This document shows, one piece after another, positions 48,692 through 59,352 of a DNA stretch of 64,000 bases. The DNA is from Lactiplantibacillus plantarum EGD-AQ4 (GTDB taxonomy: Bacteria; Bacillota; Bacilli; Lactobacillales; Lactobacillaceae): NCBI RefSeq assembly GCF_000463075.2, contig NZ_AVAQ01000052.1:1-64000 (forward strand), read 5' to 3'. Made by a program: the position numbers and the translations under genes. The notes beneath the pieces are model-generated. The model did not search any database, was not told where the DNA came from, and saw only the letters and a program-made list of their open reading frames with translations. Position 1 is the stretch's first letter. Each line of letters opens with the position of its first letter.

Positions 48692-48873
48692 TGAATATCA
48701 CCTCTTTCCTTTAATTTCGGTACTATGATAACCTTAACCGTTGCGGCTGGCAACGTCAATTTTATCGTAATCCGAAATGGTAGATCAGGGTCGCCCCTAA
48801 TCAAAATACAAAGGTAATAATACCACCACCGTCGAAAAAATTCAAAATAATTTCAACTTTTCGTCAATCAGCA
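48692..48873 (-). other. Leader/promoter region of the atp operon
   Basis: Gene-free. AGGAAAGAGGTGA lies just before atpB. Upstream, TAAAAT (minus strand, about 48757-48762) could be a -10 box, but no convincing -35 was found. Confidence 0.4.
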
Positions 48874-48923
48874 AAAATCCAACAACATCAAGCTTTCATG
48901 AAGCTTTCACATCGTTGGATTTT
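48874..48923 (-). terminator. Terminator of pyrP
   Basis: Perfect AAAATCCAAC / GTTGGATTTT arms with an inner AGCTT-TCATG-AAGCT hairpin, 46 bp after the pyrP stop; T-rich on the minus strand. Confidence 0.75.
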
Positions 48924-48968
48924 CATCATCTAGACTTTATTTTCATATTCTAGCAGATACGTATCGAT

Positions 48969-50250
48969 TTATTTCTCGTTGACGGCCACCTTTGGTAGTA
49001 TCAGGTTCATGGCGATTCCCAGCACCGTTGCGACAGCTAAACCACTGAATTGAAAACTACCGATTTGTAAGTAAGCATTCCCAATTCCAATCACCAAAAT
49101 CGCTGATGCAATCATCAAATTGCGCTTCTGATTAAAATCAACTTTATTATCAATCAGGATGCGCATCCCACTGGAAGCAATCACCCCAAATAGTAAGAAG
49201 CTGACACCACCGATGACTGGTGACGGAATACTTTCAATCAACGCGGACAATTTACCTACAAAACTAAAGACGATGGCGAAGAAGGCCGCCCCACCGAGCA
49301 CGTAAATACTGTGAACCCGAGTGATTGCCAGCACGCCAATATTTTCACCGTAAGAGGTCACAGGTGGGCCACCGACAAAACCAGCAATAATTGAGGCGGT
49401 CCCATCACCAGCTAACGTGTGATTAAGTCCCGGATCCTTGAAGAAGTTTCGTTTGGTTAATTTGTTCAAGACCATAATATGGCCCATGTGCTCTGACATC
49501 GTGACAAAGGCAATCGGCGCCATACTTAAAATGGCCCCCCCAGTAGATGCCGGGATGGTAACTAATAAATGGTAATTGAAAGGCTGGCATCGCAAACCAG
49601 TGCGCCTTTTCGACGCCAGAGAAGTCCACGATTCCGACTAAGATCGCCAAAATATAACCACAGACGATTCCAAGCAAGATTGGAACTAAACTCATAAAGC
49701 CCCGCAGATACATGTTAAAGATCACTGTCAATAACATCGTCGCAATCGCAACCGCAAAATATTTCAAATCATAATTATTGCCATTCATCGTCGCGTCCTT
49801 AGCTGCGGTACTGGCAAGTGATAAGCCAATCACCATAACGATCGGTCCAACAACAATTGGTGGCAACGCTTTGTCGATCCAATCCGATCCGATCAATGTC
49901 ACTAACAGACTGACGAGCAAGTAGACGCACCCAACGGCGACCGTCCCTTGCGCAATTGCTGGATAACCAGCCGTCTTCATCAGCGACTGCATAACAACGA
50001 TAAATGAAAAACTAGACCCCATGTACGCCGGAATCTTGCCGCGCGTAATCAGGATATACATCAACGTCCCGACCCCGGAACTAAATAAGGCGATTCCCGG
50101 GTTTAATCCAACCAGAATTGGTACCAGAACAGTCGACCCAAACATGGAGAACAGATGCTGTACGGATAATCCTAACCAACTACCAAATTTTGGTCGGTCA
50201 TGAATGTCTAAGACGACTTCATCATTATGAAACGCCGCTTTCTTTGTCAT
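48969..50250 (-). pseudogene. pyrP: Uracil permease (NCS2 family), frameshifted in a G7 tract
   Basis: Encodes a uracil/proton symporter of about 427 aa in two frames. The N-terminal frame (from ATG 50250, with AAAGGGG upstream) holds GSWLGLSVQHLFSMFGSTVLVP and most helices; the C-terminal frame holds PIAFVTMSEHMGH, PVTSYGENIGV and the last helices. The break is at about 49534-49540: the minus strand reads TACT then seven G then CC. With six G the frame gives YWGAILSMAPIAFVT, the expected sequence; with seven it gives YWGGHFK and runs on to a late stop. The PyrR attenuator upstream is intact. This may be a real null or phase-variable allele, or an assembly error in a homopolymer. Confidence 0.85.
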
Positions 50251-50280
50251 AACGCACCCCTTTATCAAATCATTGTAAAA

Positions 50281-50400
50281 AGAAAAGACAGCCCACCACT
50301 CAAAGCGGCTAGGCTGTCCGAAATTACGTCTGACTCCCTTACAAGTCGACGTCCGTTCATCCTTATCAGCCTCTCTGAGCTAATTTAAAGGAACTGTTTA
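50281..50400 (-). promoter_or_regulatory. PyrR-type attenuator upstream of pyrP
   Basis: The minus strand carries an anti-antiterminator with the PyrR-binding core AGAGAGGCTGATAAGGAT (50360-50377), an antiterminator segment (GTCGACTTGTAAGGGAGTC) and the terminator GACAGCC / GGCTGTC then TTTT (50285-50318). PyrR with UMP should stop transcription when pyrimidines are plentiful. Confidence 0.88.
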
Positions 50401-50496
50401 ATTGCAATTAGTGTACTCGTCTGTTGAATACTTGTCAACTAACGGTTTAAATGTCTTTGCTTTTTCGGTGGTATGTTTGTATTGCAGATTAGTTAA

Positions 50497-50690
50497 GGTC
50501 AACTGCGCCAGCTTAGGACCGCTGGAAAATAAAACGAGTTGGCGTAAACATGCTCTTGTTGATGCTTCCTAGTCCGGATTACAGGTATTCGAAAGGCAGA
50601 CATGTGCGGACTCAACTTTTAATAGACTGGTCGTTGATTCATAGCCAACCGTCCATTTGATATTTAACTGTAAGACTCGTGCTCGATAAT
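50497..50690 (-). repeat. Internally deleted L-module copy of the TIR element
   Basis: Reads GCCAGCTTAGGACCGCTGG..GTTGGCGTAAAC, then TCCTAGTCCGGATTACAGGTATTC joined directly to GAAAGGCAGACATGTGCGGAC. In complete copies about 140 bases, the whole GGCATTCTGGGCAAGGCC palindrome, lie between these two parts. The remainder follows the minus-oriented copy to about 50690. Confidence 0.7.
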
Positions 50691-51025
50691 CTAACTAATA
50701 TTTGAATTCTATTAATCATCAGTATCACAGGATATCACCAGGAATCTGCATCATTGGCCGTGACACAAAAGACCTCAATTGGACACAAACGCAAATTTTA
50801 TTGTCTAACCAAATGTTCAGTTTCCACTGAATTAAATAATAATCTACGGGCGATTTTACTAATATCTAAATGCTGTGACGCATCAACGATACTGATTCAA
50901 GCTTCACAGAAAAGCCAGCCTCTCATAACCAATATCCAAATTCACTGAGTCAAGTAATCATGAATCCAGTCTATTTCTCACTGTACAGGTCCTATAATAT
51001 AGTAAGAATTTTTTCAAATATTAGT
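50691..51025. other. Intergenic stretch between the element remnant and upp terminator
   Basis: No gene credited. A 64-codon plus-strand frame (50754-50948) has no ribosome site. TATAAT occurs at about 50993 on the plus strand with no gene behind it. Confidence 0.5.
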
Positions 51026-51028
51026 GAA

Positions 51029-51080
51029 CGAAAAAGGCAGCCCCACCCCACAAGTTTGTGAAATGGTGCTACCTTTTTTA
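51029..51080 (-). terminator. Terminator of upp
   Basis: AAAAAAGG-AGC / GCT-CCTTTTT type hairpin with an inner TTTCACAAACTTGTGG loop, 8 bp after upp. Confidence 0.8.
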
Positions 51081-51087
51081 TGGCAAC

Positions 51088-51717
51088 TTACTTCGTACCA
51101 AATAACCGGTCGCCAGCATCGCCCAAACCTGGAACGATGTAGCCATCTTCATTTAAATGGTCATCAAGTGCTGCGGTATAAACATCGATGTCTGGATGTG
51201 CGTCGCGAAGGGCTTTAACCCCTTCAGGCGCTGCAACTAAGCACATGAACTTAATATTGCTAGCGCCACGCTTCTTCAACATATCCATGGCCATGATGGC
51301 TGAACCACCAGTGGCTAACATTGGATCAACGACAAACAATTGACGTTGTGAAATGTCACTTGGTAATTTAACAAAATATTCGACTGGCTTTAACGTCTTT
51401 TCGTCACGATACATACCGACGTGACCAACTTTAGCCGCTGGAATCATGTTTAAGAACCCATCGACCATTCCTAAACCAGCCCGTAAAATCGGCACAATGG
51501 CAACCTTCTTACCAGCCAATGTTTTTTGCGTTGACTTGGCAATCGGTGTCTCGATTTCAATGTCCTTCAATGGCATATCGCGTGATACTTCGTACGCCAT
51601 CAACGTTGAAATTTCGTTGACCATTTCCCGGAAGACTTTCGTCCCACAGTTCTTTTCCCGAATAATTGTCAATTTATGTTGAATGAGCGGATGATCCAAA
51701 ACCTCAAACTTACCCAT
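51088..51717 (-). CDS. upp: Uracil phosphoribosyltransferase
   Basis: Salvages uracil with PRPP to UMP; the natural partner of PyrP. 209 aa with [11 protein letters not shown] (about 75-85) and the PRPP loop [14 protein letters not shown] (about 128-141), ending with [13 protein letters not shown]. The ATG at 51717 (MGKFEV) fits the family; AAGGAGTG is 11 bases upstream. It lies 79 bp after glyA. Confidence 0.97.
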   Translation of the reverse strand: MGKFEVLDHPLIQHKLTIIREKNCGTKVFREMVNEISTLMAYEVSRDMPLKDIEIETPIAKSTQKTLAGKKVAIVPILRAGLGMVDGFLNMIPAAKVGHVGMYRDEKTLKPVEYFVKLPSDISQRQLFVVDPMLATGGSAIMAMDMLKKRGASNIKFMCLVAAPEGVKALRDAHPDIDVYTAALDDHLNEDGYIVPGLGDAGDRLFGTK

Positions 51718-51796
51718 GTTGCTACGCACACTCCTTAGTGATTTCTTTCTATTGTAGCTAATTTGGAAAGAAAAAACCAGACCTGATATAAATTAC

Positions 51797-53035
51797 TTAA
51801 TCAACATCAATCGGATGTTTGGCCGTTAACGCCATAGCTTGTTGCTTAACATCATCCAAGTTTGCTTGGTCTGTCGGCGCTTGTAACGCTTGCAAGATTA
51901 ATTCAGCAACCTTGGTAGCATCCGCTTCATCAAATCCACGCGTCGTAATCGCTGGGGTCCCTAACCGAATGCCAGAGGTCTTGAAAGCCCCTAAAGTTTC
52001 GTTTGGAATAGCTTCCTTGTTGACGGTGATGTAGACCGTATCGAGTAAATCTTGGACTTGCCGACCATTTAATCCCGACTTCGTGACGTCAATCGTCATT
52101 AAATGGTTGTCCGTCCCACCAGAGATGACCCGAACCAAGTCAGATTCAGTAAAGACCTTCGCCATTGCTTTTGCATTATCAATAATGTGTTGTGCATAAA
52201 CTTTAAATTCTGGTTGTAAGTCTTCGCCCAGCGCAATCGCCTTACCAGCAATCACGTGGTCTAACGGGCCACCCTGATTGCCAGGGAAAACTGCGGAATT
52301 GATCTTCTTACCGTATTTTTCCTTGGCGAGGATCATCCCACCACGAGGACCACGTAGCGTCTTGTGGGTCGTTGTCGTGACGACATCGGCATAAGGCACT
52401 GGGTTTGGATGCAGTCCGGCTGCAACCAAACCAGCAATGTGGGCCATGTCGACCATTAAGAGTGCGCCAACCGCATCCGCGATTTCACGGAACTTCTTAA
52501 AATCAATTAACCGACTGTAAGCTGAAGCTCCCGCAACGATTAATTTTGGTTGGAATTCCTTTGCTTGTGCCAAAATGGCATCATAGTTCAGCTCTTCGGT
52601 CTCAGGATCTAACCCGTATCCTTGGAAATCATAGAGCTTCCCAGAAAAGTTAACACTCGAGCCGTGTGTCAAGTGGCCCCCAGCGTCTAATGACATCCCC
52701 ATAACCCGGTCGCCCGGTTGAATTAATGCCATGTACGCTGCCGCATTCGCTTGTGAACCTGAGTGAGGTTGAACGTTAGCGTATTCCGCGCCAAATAGCT
52801 TCTTAGCACGTTCAATCGCTAAAGTTTCAACTTGGTCAATATATTCGTTACCGCCGTAAAAACGGTGACCTGGATAACCTTCGGAGTATTTATTAGTCAG
52901 CACACTCCCCTGTGCTGCTCGAACACCTTTCGAGACAATATTTTCGGAAGCAATCAACTCAATGTTGTGCTGTTGCCGTGCCTGTTCCTTACTAATCGCA
53001 GCCCATACTTCTGGATCTTGTTCTTGGTAATTCAT
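51797..53035 (-). CDS. glyA: Serine hydroxymethyltransferase
   Basis: Interconverts serine and glycine with tetrahydrofolate, the main source of one-carbon units. 412 aa, PLP lysine in [16 protein letters not shown] (about 220-235), IASENIVS (about 28-35), GHRFYGG and SGSQANAA motifs. GGAGG precedes the start. Part of the tsaC-glyA-upp run. Confidence 0.98.
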   Translation of the reverse strand: MNYQEQDPEVWAAISKEQARQQHNIELIASENIVSKGVRAAQGSVLTNKYSEGYPGHRFYGGNEYIDQVETLAIERAKKLFGAEYANVQPHSGSQANAAAYMALIQPGDRVMGMSLDAGGHLTHGSSVNFSGKLYDFQGYGLDPETEELNYDAILAQAKEFQPKLIVAGASAYSRLIDFKKFREIADAVGALLMVDMAHIAGLVAAGLHPNPVPYADVVTTTTHKTLRGPRGGMILAKEKYGKKINSAVFPGNQGGPLDHVIAGKAIALGEDLQPEFKVYAQHIIDNAKAMAKVFTESDLVRVISGGTDNHLMTIDVTKSGLNGRQVQDLLDTVYITVNKEAIPNETLGAFKTSGIRLGTPAITTRGFDEADATKVAELILQALQAPTDQANLDDVKQQAMALTAKHPIDVD

Positions 53036-53093
53036 GAATAAATCTCCTCCATTTCACAAGTGACAACTTTCGGGTTTTCCCGACTTGCAATTA

Positions 53094-54113
53094 TTATACA
53101 CTAAAATGGGTCTGTCCGGCAGATTTATTTAAGCGATTCATGTAAGCTAGCCCCAACCCTTTATTTTCAAAGGCTTGGCAGAGGATATCCTTAATTTCCG
53201 TTTCCGTATCAAAGTGTCGTAAGCCGGCAAACAGTCGTTGGCTTGCCGATTGAATATCAGTTCCAAGCGAGAATTGTTCGCAATTTGACGGAATCTGGTT
53301 TTTATTCAAAATTGCATCCGTCGCCATGACCCCCATCGGGACGTTTTGTTGCGCTGCCCAGTCTAAAGCTTGTGGCCAATCTTCCGAACGATCAACGATA
53401 TAAACCTGTGCATTCGGCGCATAGTGCTTGTATTTCATCCCCGGTGCTTTAGGAACTTCAGTGGCCCCGACGTGATGAGCTTCGGTCTGAACGGGCATGC
53501 CAATCACAGCTTCAATTGCTTCCGGCGTAATGGCGCCGGGCCGTAAAATCGCAGGCTGGTCAGTCGACAGGTCCAAGACAGTCGACTCTACGCCGACTTT
53601 AGTTGGGCCATCATCCAGAATGCCGGCAATCTTGCCGTTCAAATCATGATAAACGTGTTCAGCTAAGGTCGGACTTGGTTTACCAGACGTATTGGCAGAC
53701 GGCCCCACGATCGGTGTCTTAGCCGCCCGAATCAAAGCCAAGGTCGCAGCATTATCCGGATTACGAAAAGCGGCGGTCTGTAAACCACCCGTCACTTCAG
53801 TGGCAAGTGCGTTGGGCTTCAACTTAAAAATCATCGTTAATGGTCCGGGCCAAAAGGCTTTGATCAACTTCTTGGCTGCCTCTGATAACGGCATTGCAAA
53901 CCGTTCAACTGTCGCCACGTCGGCAACGTGGACGATCAACGGATTATCACTCGGCCGCCCCTTCGCGCGATAGACTTGCTTGACCGCATCAACATTCGTG
54001 GCATCCGCACCTAAGCCATACACGGTTTCGGTTGGAAAAGCCACCAGTTGCCCCGCAGCTAACAACGCCGCGGCAGCTGGAATTTCATCCGGCTTAAATA
54101 CTTTGGTTTCCAT
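53094..54113 (-). CDS. Threonylcarbamoyl-AMP synthase (Sua5/YwlC type)
   Basis: Makes threonylcarbamoyl-AMP for the t6A37 modification of tRNAs. 339 aa, the long Sua5 form: YrdC domain (about 10-200) with FPTETVYGLGADA (about 26-38) and KGRPSDNPLIVHV (about 51-63), SANTSGKPSPT, and a C-terminal Sua5 domain (about 215-339). Start at 54113 (METKVF) fits the family; the frame stays open further upstream into the element remnant. It precedes glyA by 58 bp. Confidence 0.93.
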   Translation of the reverse strand: METKVFKPDEIPAAAALLAAGQLVAFPTETVYGLGADATNVDAVKQVYRAKGRPSDNPLIVHVADVATVERFAMPLSEAAKKLIKAFWPGPLTMIFKLKPNALATEVTGGLQTAAFRNPDNAATLALIRAAKTPIVGPSANTSGKPSPTLAEHVYHDLNGKIAGILDDGPTKVGVESTVLDLSTDQPAILRPGAITPEAIEAVIGMPVQTEAHHVGATEVPKAPGMKYKHYAPNAQVYIVDRSEDWPQALDWAAQQNVPMGVMATDAILNKNQIPSNCEQFSLGTDIQSASQRLFAGLRHFDTETEIKDILCQAFENKGLGLAYMNRLNKSAGQTHFSV

Positions 54114-54169
54114 AATTACTGATTCCTCTACTTTATTGTATTTATAATTTGTGATTAACAATTTAATGT

Positions 54170-54330
54170 GCATTATTAGTGCTAATTTGTCATGAATCAT
54201 GAATAAAACGTGCTGATTTTTAAATTCAAAGCAGCCGGCCCCGGAAGTCGGACTCGGACGCTCACCGGCTGACGAACAGGAATCCAGTTTCCCGGCACGT
54301 TTTAATCATTTTTAGCACAACACAATAACT
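54170..54330 (-). repeat. Short TIR-element derivative between prmC and tsaC
   Basis: Inverted ends: GTGCTAATTTG..AAAACGTGC (about 54179-54213) and GCACGTTTTAATCATTTTTAGCAC (54295-54318). Only the R tip remains inside (GCCGGCCCCGGAAGTCGG and CACCGGCTGACGAACAGGAATCC, minus orientation). The outermost bases are degenerate and no clean duplication was found. It interrupts an otherwise tight operon. Confidence 0.7.
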
Positions 54331-54348
54331 AATTTCAATTCACCTGAC

Positions 54349-55209
54349 CTACCCAGGTTGAACCACCCGCAACATGCGGTCGTGTCCAGCCATGTCTTGA
54401 CGCAGGGTCACTTTTGCAGTTGGCAGTGCTTGTTGGAACAAGCGCTGGACTGCTGGTCCCTGATGATAGCCGAACTCTAAGTATAAGCGTCCAGCTGCCG
54501 TTAAATGTGGTGCGACTGTCGCGGCCAGTTGCTCATAGAGTGCTAGACCGTCATGAGCCGCGAATAAGGCCGTTTGTGGTTCATAGGCTAAGACACTAGC
54601 ATCCATGACTTCTTTTTCATCCGTTGCGATGTACGGCGGATTACTGACGATCACGTCAAATGGTTTGGCCGCAACCGACTGCAATAAGTCACTTTGGACA
54701 AAGCTCACGTCAAGCGCGAGCTGTTCAGCATTGCGTTTGGCGACCGCTAACGCCGCTAAGGAGACATCACTCGCCGTCACCTGCCAGCTTGGACGTTCGT
54801 GCTTGAGCGCCAGGGCGATTGCCCCCGAGCCAGTGCCGATATCTAAGACCCGCAGCGGGGTATCAGTGGCTGCATCATCGGTCAAAATCCAGTCTACCAG
54901 TTCTTCGGTCTCAACCCTAGGAATAAGAACTGCGGGATCAACTTGCAACTCTAAGCCATAAAAAGGCGCCCTGCCCAAGACGTACTGGACTGGCTCCCCA
55001 GCCACGACGCGTGCGATGCCCTGCTGGTAGGCTTGCCAAATTGACGTTGGCAAACTCTCACGATAATGGATCAAGAGCTGCGTCTGGTCCAGCTGGCTCA
55101 ATCCTAATAGCAAGAAACGGGCACTATCAGTTGGCAACTTTGCCGTTTTAAGACAAAAAGAAGCCCACTGCTGGGCTTCAAAATAGGTCGGCTGTTGTGG
55201 CTTATTCAT
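54349..55209 (-). CDS. prmC: Release factor glutamine methyltransferase PrmC
   Basis: Methylates the Gln of the GGQ motif in release factors, here PrfA encoded directly upstream. 286 aa: helical N-domain, then SAM-binding [14 protein letters not shown] (about 120-133) and the catalytic VSNPPYIA (about 188-195). It overlaps prfA by 8 bp. Confidence 0.96.
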   Translation of the reverse strand: MNKPQQPTYFEAQQWASFCLKTAKLPTDSARFLLLGLSQLDQTQLLIHYRESLPTSIWQAYQQGIARVVAGEPVQYVLGRAPFYGLELQVDPAVLIPRVETEELVDWILTDDAATDTPLRVLDIGTGSGAIALALKHERPSWQVTASDVSLAALAVAKRNAEQLALDVSFVQSDLLQSVAAKPFDVIVSNPPYIATDEKEVMDASVLAYEPQTALFAAHDGLALYEQLAATVAPHLTAAGRLYLEFGYHQGPAVQRLFQQALPTAKVTLRQDMAGHDRMLRVVQPG

Positions 55210-56284
55210 TGGTTAAGCGCTCCATCTTTTCAGCCTGGTCCGCTAAGACTAATGCATCGATAACTTCGTCTAATTCACCGTTCATGACCCGGTCTAATTT
55301 GTTCAACGTCAAACCGATTCGGTGATCCGTCACCCGGTTTTGTGGGAAGTTATAAGTCCGGATCCGTTCAGAACGGTCCCCGGTCCCGACAGCTGATTTA
55401 CGTTCAGCATCGTACTCATTTTGTTCCCGCGATTGATAGTAGTCATAGACCCGCGCACGCAAGATTTCCATGGCTTTGGCCCGGTTCTGTTGTTGTGAAC
55501 GTTGGTCTTGCATCGAAACGACGATTCCTGTTGGTAAGTGGGTCATCCGCACCGCTGAAGAGGTCTTGTTAATATGCTGACCACCGGCACCAGATGAGCG
55601 GAAGACATCGGTCCGAATATCTTTAGGATCAATATCAATATCCACGTCTTGGGCTTCTGGCATGACCCCGACTGTGGCGGTTGACGTGTGCACCCGTCCG
55701 GCAGATTCGGTAACGGGTACCCGTTGAACCCGGTGCGCGCCACTCTCATACTTCAGCTTGGAGTACACTTTGTCACCAGAAATAATCAGCACGATTTCTT
55801 TAAAGCCACCGACTTCCGTTTCGTTACGGTCAGCGACTTCCACTTGCCACCCTTGCCGTTCAGCATACTTGGAGTACATGTTGAAGAGGTCCGCAGCAAA
55901 CAGGCTGGCTTCATCACCACCGGCAGCACCGTGGATTTCCATGATGATGTTCTTATCATCGTTCGGATCCTTTGGTAGCATCAACAAGGTAATTTCGTGT
56001 TCGAGTTGGTCCTTTTCAGCGTTGAGGTTCTTCAAATCGTCCTTGACCATCGCATTCATCTCATCGTCGAGCTTTTCATGCAATAATTCATCGTTTTCCT
56101 CAATCTGACTCGTCACTTCTTTATAGTGGTTATACTTTTCAACCGTTTCACGCAGGTTACCCATTTCTTTAGATAACTTCATAAAACGTTGTGAATCCGC
56201 AATCACATCGGGATCACTCAGCAGTTCGCCAAGCTCTTCATACCGATCAGCAACGGCTTGTAATTTATCAAAAAACTTATCCAT
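55202..56284 (-). CDS. prfA: Peptide chain release factor 1
   Basis: Ends translation at UAA and UAG. 360 aa with the GGQ motif in [17 protein letters not shown] (about 228-244), the domain-2 recognition region with [18 protein letters not shown] (PxT motif, about 187-204) and HGAAGGDEA. Translationally coupled to prmC. tdk lies 13 bp upstream. Confidence 0.98.
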   Translation of the reverse strand: MDKFFDKLQAVADRYEELGELLSDPDVIADSQRFMKLSKEMGNLRETVEKYNHYKEVTSQIEENDELLHEKLDDEMNAMVKDDLKNLNAEKDQLEHEITLLMLPKDPNDDKNIIMEIHGAAGGDEASLFAADLFNMYSKYAERQGWQVEVADRNETEVGGFKEIVLIISGDKVYSKLKYESGAHRVQRVPVTESAGRVHTSTATVGVMPEAQDVDIDIDPKDIRTDVFRSSGAGGQHINKTSSAVRMTHLPTGIVVSMQDQRSQQQNRAKAMEILRARVYDYYQSREQNEYDAERKSAVGTGDRSERIRTYNFPQNRVTDHRIGLTLNKLDRVMNGELDEVIDALVLADQAEKMERLTNE

Positions 56285-56297
56285 TCTCAGCTATTCC

Positions 56298-56876
56298 TCA
56301 CTTTGTTAATTTCGGCGGATAAAAATAATGATGGCGACAAACTGGGTAGTACGCCTCATTACCCCCGATTTGAACTTGTTCACCCTCATAGACTGGCTGG
56401 CCGTCGTGGAACCGTAAGTTCATGATGGCTTTCTTACGACAGAACCAGCAGATCGTCTTCATCTCTTCGATTTTATCGGCATATAGTAATAGGTACTTGC
56501 TGCCTTCGAACAATTCATTCCGAAAATCGTTCTTCAAACCAAACGTCATGACTGGAATCTTCAACTTATCGACAATGTTGGCGAGTTCCAGTACGTGATG
56601 TTTCTTTAAAAATTGGGCTTCATCGATCAAAACGCAGGCCGCATCCGGATTGGTACGCTCAACCACGTCGAAAACGTCGGTGTCATCGAAGACCGGAATG
56701 GCTTCCCGTTTGAGTCCGATGCGACTGGAAACGTAGCCGACGCCGTCACGATTATCTAAGCCACTCGTTAAAATAATGACCGACTTATCCTGTTCCTCAT
56801 AATTATGGGCAACTTTCAGAATTTCAATGGTCTTCCCACTGTTCATCGCGCCATATCGAAAAAATAACTGTGCCAA
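56298..56876 (-). CDS. tdk: Thymidine kinase
   Basis: Phosphorylates thymidine for salvage. 192 aa, P-loop YGAMNSGKT (about 8-16), [10 protein letters not shown] (about 85-94) and four zinc cysteines (CWFCRKK, YPVCRHH). The start is TTG with AAAGGGG nine bases upstream. First gene of tdk-prfA-prmC. Confidence 0.96.
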   Translation of the reverse strand: MAQLFFRYGAMNSGKTIEILKVAHNYEEQDKSVIILTSGLDNRDGVGYVSSRIGLKREAIPVFDDTDVFDVVERTNPDAACVLIDEAQFLKKHHVLELANIVDKLKIPVMTFGLKNDFRNELFEGSKYLLLYADKIEEMKTICWFCRKKAIMNLRFHDGQPVYEGEQVQIGGNEAYYPVCRHHYFYPPKLTK

Positions 56877-57133
56877 GTGACTAATCCCCTTTTTTACACA
56901 TTTCTAGTCAATTATAGCGGATTTGCGCATGAATTTCAGCATTCTGTCATTAAAACTAATTAACGAATTGATAATATGCGTGTAAATGGCAGGAGTATCA
57001 CTTTTCTTTTAGGGGCGTTCAGTATAAAATACTTGAGAGTAGGACATTTCGTCCGGTAATTATGATTTTCATACCCAGTCAGCGTTTTGTTCACATTGAC
57101 GGGTAAATCAAGAATTAGGGGTACCGATAACTT

Positions 57134-58480
57134 ATGTCAATTAATAGTACATTAGCCACTTGGACGGGAAAATCAGCCTACTGGTTTTTACACACCTTTC
57201 GTGGTGGTGGGAGTTCACTTCCCGGCAAGTTGGCGTTGAAGCTTGATCCATCGATCTTAAAGCATCTCGCCAAAAACTACGACGTCATCGTCATCACTGG
57301 GACGAATGGTAAAACGTTAACGACTGCATTGACGGTCAAGGTTTTACGTGAACAGTACCCTGATATTTTAACCAACCCAAGCGGATCAAATATGAAACAA
57401 GGCATCGTCACGACCTTTTTAACGGCCCCGAAAGCGCACCAAAAGCCCCTCGCCGTGCTCGAAGTCGACGAAGCCAACGTGATTATGGTCACCAAGTACA
57501 TTACACCCAAAGCGTTCGTGTTCACCAACATCTTCCGTGACCAAATGGACCGATATGGTGAAATCTACACGACTTATCAAAAGATTCTGGACGGCGTGGC
57601 GCTGGCACCCGAAGCGACGATCATCGCTAATGGTGACTTGCCGTTATTCAATGCCAAACCGTTGCCAAATCCAATCCTGTATTACGGCTTTGACTACCAA
57701 GCTGACCATGACCAACAAGCACCAGCCAATACGGACGGCCTGCTGTGTCCACGTTGTCAGCACATCTTGCGTTATCACAGCCGCACCTACAGCAACATGG
57801 GCAAGTACTTCTGTCCCAACTGCGGTTTTGAGCGGCCTCAGTTGACTTACAAACTGAACGCCTTGACTGCCATGACACCAACGAGTTCAGATTTTGAAAT
57901 CAATGGTCAGGCCATGCACCTGAACATCGGCGGTCAATATAACATCTACAACGCGCTCGCTGCCTACGCAGTCGGTCGGTTCATGGACGTCAGCCCAGCT
58001 AAGATCGCTCACGCACTCAGCGACAACGACGAACAAGTCTTCGGGCGTCAAGAAACGTTCCACGTCGGCGATAAAGATGTCACACTCATTTTGGTCAAAA
58101 ACCCAGTCGGCCTGAACCAAGTTTTGCAAACGATCAGTACCGACGACCGGCCCTTCTCGTTTGCGGCCTTACTCAACGCCAACTATGCGGATGGGATCGA
58201 CACGAGCTGGATCTGGGATGGCGACTTCGAAAAATTACCATCGCTGAACATTCCAGCTTTCATTAGTGGTGGCGAACGTTACCGCGATATCACGTTCCGA
58301 CTTAAAGTCGCTGGCGTCCCTGAAGACCAGCTCACCATCATTCCAGATTTGACGGAAATGACGGCAGCAATTCAAAAATTACCAACCAAGCAAGTTTACG
58401 TCGTGGCGACTTATACGGCAATGCTGCAATTGCGTAAACAACTTGCCAGTCAAGGCATTATTGATGGAGGGATGGCATAA
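57134..58480 (+). CDS. murT: Lipid II isoglutaminyl synthase ATPase subunit MurT
   Basis: With GatD it amidates D-Glu of lipid II to D-isoglutamine, needed for cross-linking and for resistance to host defences. 448 aa Mur-ligase-like protein: ITGTNGKTLTTAL (about 55-67), a Cys4 zinc ribbon inserted at about 205-230 (CPRCQHIL..FCPNCGF), and a C-terminal DUF1727 domain with KNPVGLNQVL (about 323-332). It overlaps gatD by one base. TATAAAAT lies about 110 bp upstream. Confidence 0.95.
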   Translation: MSINSTLATWTGKSAYWFLHTFRGGGSSLPGKLALKLDPSILKHLAKNYDVIVITGTNGKTLTTALTVKVLREQYPDILTNPSGSNMKQGIVTTFLTAPKAHQKPLAVLEVDEANVIMVTKYITPKAFVFTNIFRDQMDRYGEIYTTYQKILDGVALAPEATIIANGDLPLFNAKPLPNPILYYGFDYQADHDQQAPANTDGLLCPRCQHILRYHSRTYSNMGKYFCPNCGFERPQLTYKLNALTAMTPTSSDFEINGQAMHLNIGGQYNIYNALAAYAVGRFMDVSPAKIAHALSDNDEQVFGRQETFHVGDKDVTLILVKNPVGLNQVLQTISTDDRPFSFAALLNANYADGIDTSWIWDGDFEKLPSLNIPAFISGGERYRDITFRLKVAGVPEDQLTIIPDLTEMTAAIQKLPTKQVYVVATYTAMLQLRKQLASQGIIDGGMA

Positions 58481-59202
58481 TGACTTATACTTTACACGCC
58501 GCACACCTCTACGGCGACCTGATGAACACGTATGGCGATATTGGTAACATTCTCGCCATGCGGTACTACGCCAAGGCGGTGGACGCTGACATTACCGTTG
58601 ATTTAGTCAGCTTAGATGATCCATTTGACCCGGCCGCCTACGATTTTGCCCTCTTTGGAGGCGGTCAGGACTACGAGCAGACGATTGTCTCGAAGGACTT
58701 ACAAACTAAAAAGGACGCGTTGACGGCTTACATTGAAGCGGGTGGTCCGCTGTTGGCTATTTGTGGTGGCTTCCAGATGCTTGGCCATTACTACATTGGC
58801 GCCCATGGTGAAAAAATCGCCGGCATCGGTGCTCTTGATCATTACACACTGAGCCAGGACAACAACCGTTTCATCGGTAACATCACGATTGAAAACGCCG
58901 AGACCCACCAGACTTACTACGGTTTCGAAAACCACAACGGCATGACCTTCCTGGGCGAAGGTGAACGTCCGCTTGGCAAGGTGCTCCAAGGCAACGGGAA
59001 CAACGGTAAGGACCAGTCTGAAGGTGTCATCTACAAGAATACCTTTGGCTCATACTTCCACGGTCCAATCTTAGCCCGCAATGAAGCGCTCGCCAAACGG
59101 ATCTTGAAGTTGGCGCTACAACGCAAATATCCGGATGCCAACTTCGACGCCTTGGATCAATTGAACGAAGACTTAACGAAAAACGTGGTCGTTAAGCCGT
59201 AA
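58480..59202 (+). CDS. gatD: Lipid II isoglutaminyl synthase glutaminase subunit GatD
   Basis: Hydrolyses glutamine and passes ammonia to MurT. 240 aa class I glutamine amidotransferase: FGGGQDYEQ (about 53-61), nucleophile Cys in LAICGGFQMLGHYY (about 91-104), catalytic His in SYFHGPILARN (about 186-196). Coupled to murT (stop and start overlap). No Glu is evident after the His, as is common in GatD. Confidence 0.95.
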   Translation: MTYTLHAAHLYGDLMNTYGDIGNILAMRYYAKAVDADITVDLVSLDDPFDPAAYDFALFGGGQDYEQTIVSKDLQTKKDALTAYIEAGGPLLAICGGFQMLGHYYIGAHGEKIAGIGALDHYTLSQDNNRFIGNITIENAETHQTYYGFENHNGMTFLGEGERPLGKVLQGNGNNGKDQSEGVIYKNTFGSYFHGPILARNEALAKRILKLALQRKYPDANFDALDQLNEDLTKNVVVKP

Positions 59203-59307
59203 ACACGTATCCTGTGCTGTGAGTTAGAATCGGTCTGGCCATTACCAATCACTGATATTTCGTGCCGTGACGTTAACTCGAATTAATCTTATTACAAATT
59301 ATTTTAT

Positions 59308-59352
59308 ACTCGCTGTCAGCAGCCATGACTCATGCTGACAGCGAGTTTTTTG
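59308..59352 (+). terminator. Terminator of murT-gatD
   Basis: ACTCGCTGTCAGCA / TGCTGACAGCGAGT perfect 14-bp arms and T6. Confidence 0.93.

Noticed and set aside
49423-50268. Two separate transporter genes
   Set aside because: The two frames join into one NCS2 permease if one G is removed from the G7 run, and the second has no ribosome site.
50754-50948. 64-codon plus-strand frame between upp and pyrP
   Set aside because: No ribosome site, no recognisable protein features, isolated in AT-rich DNA.
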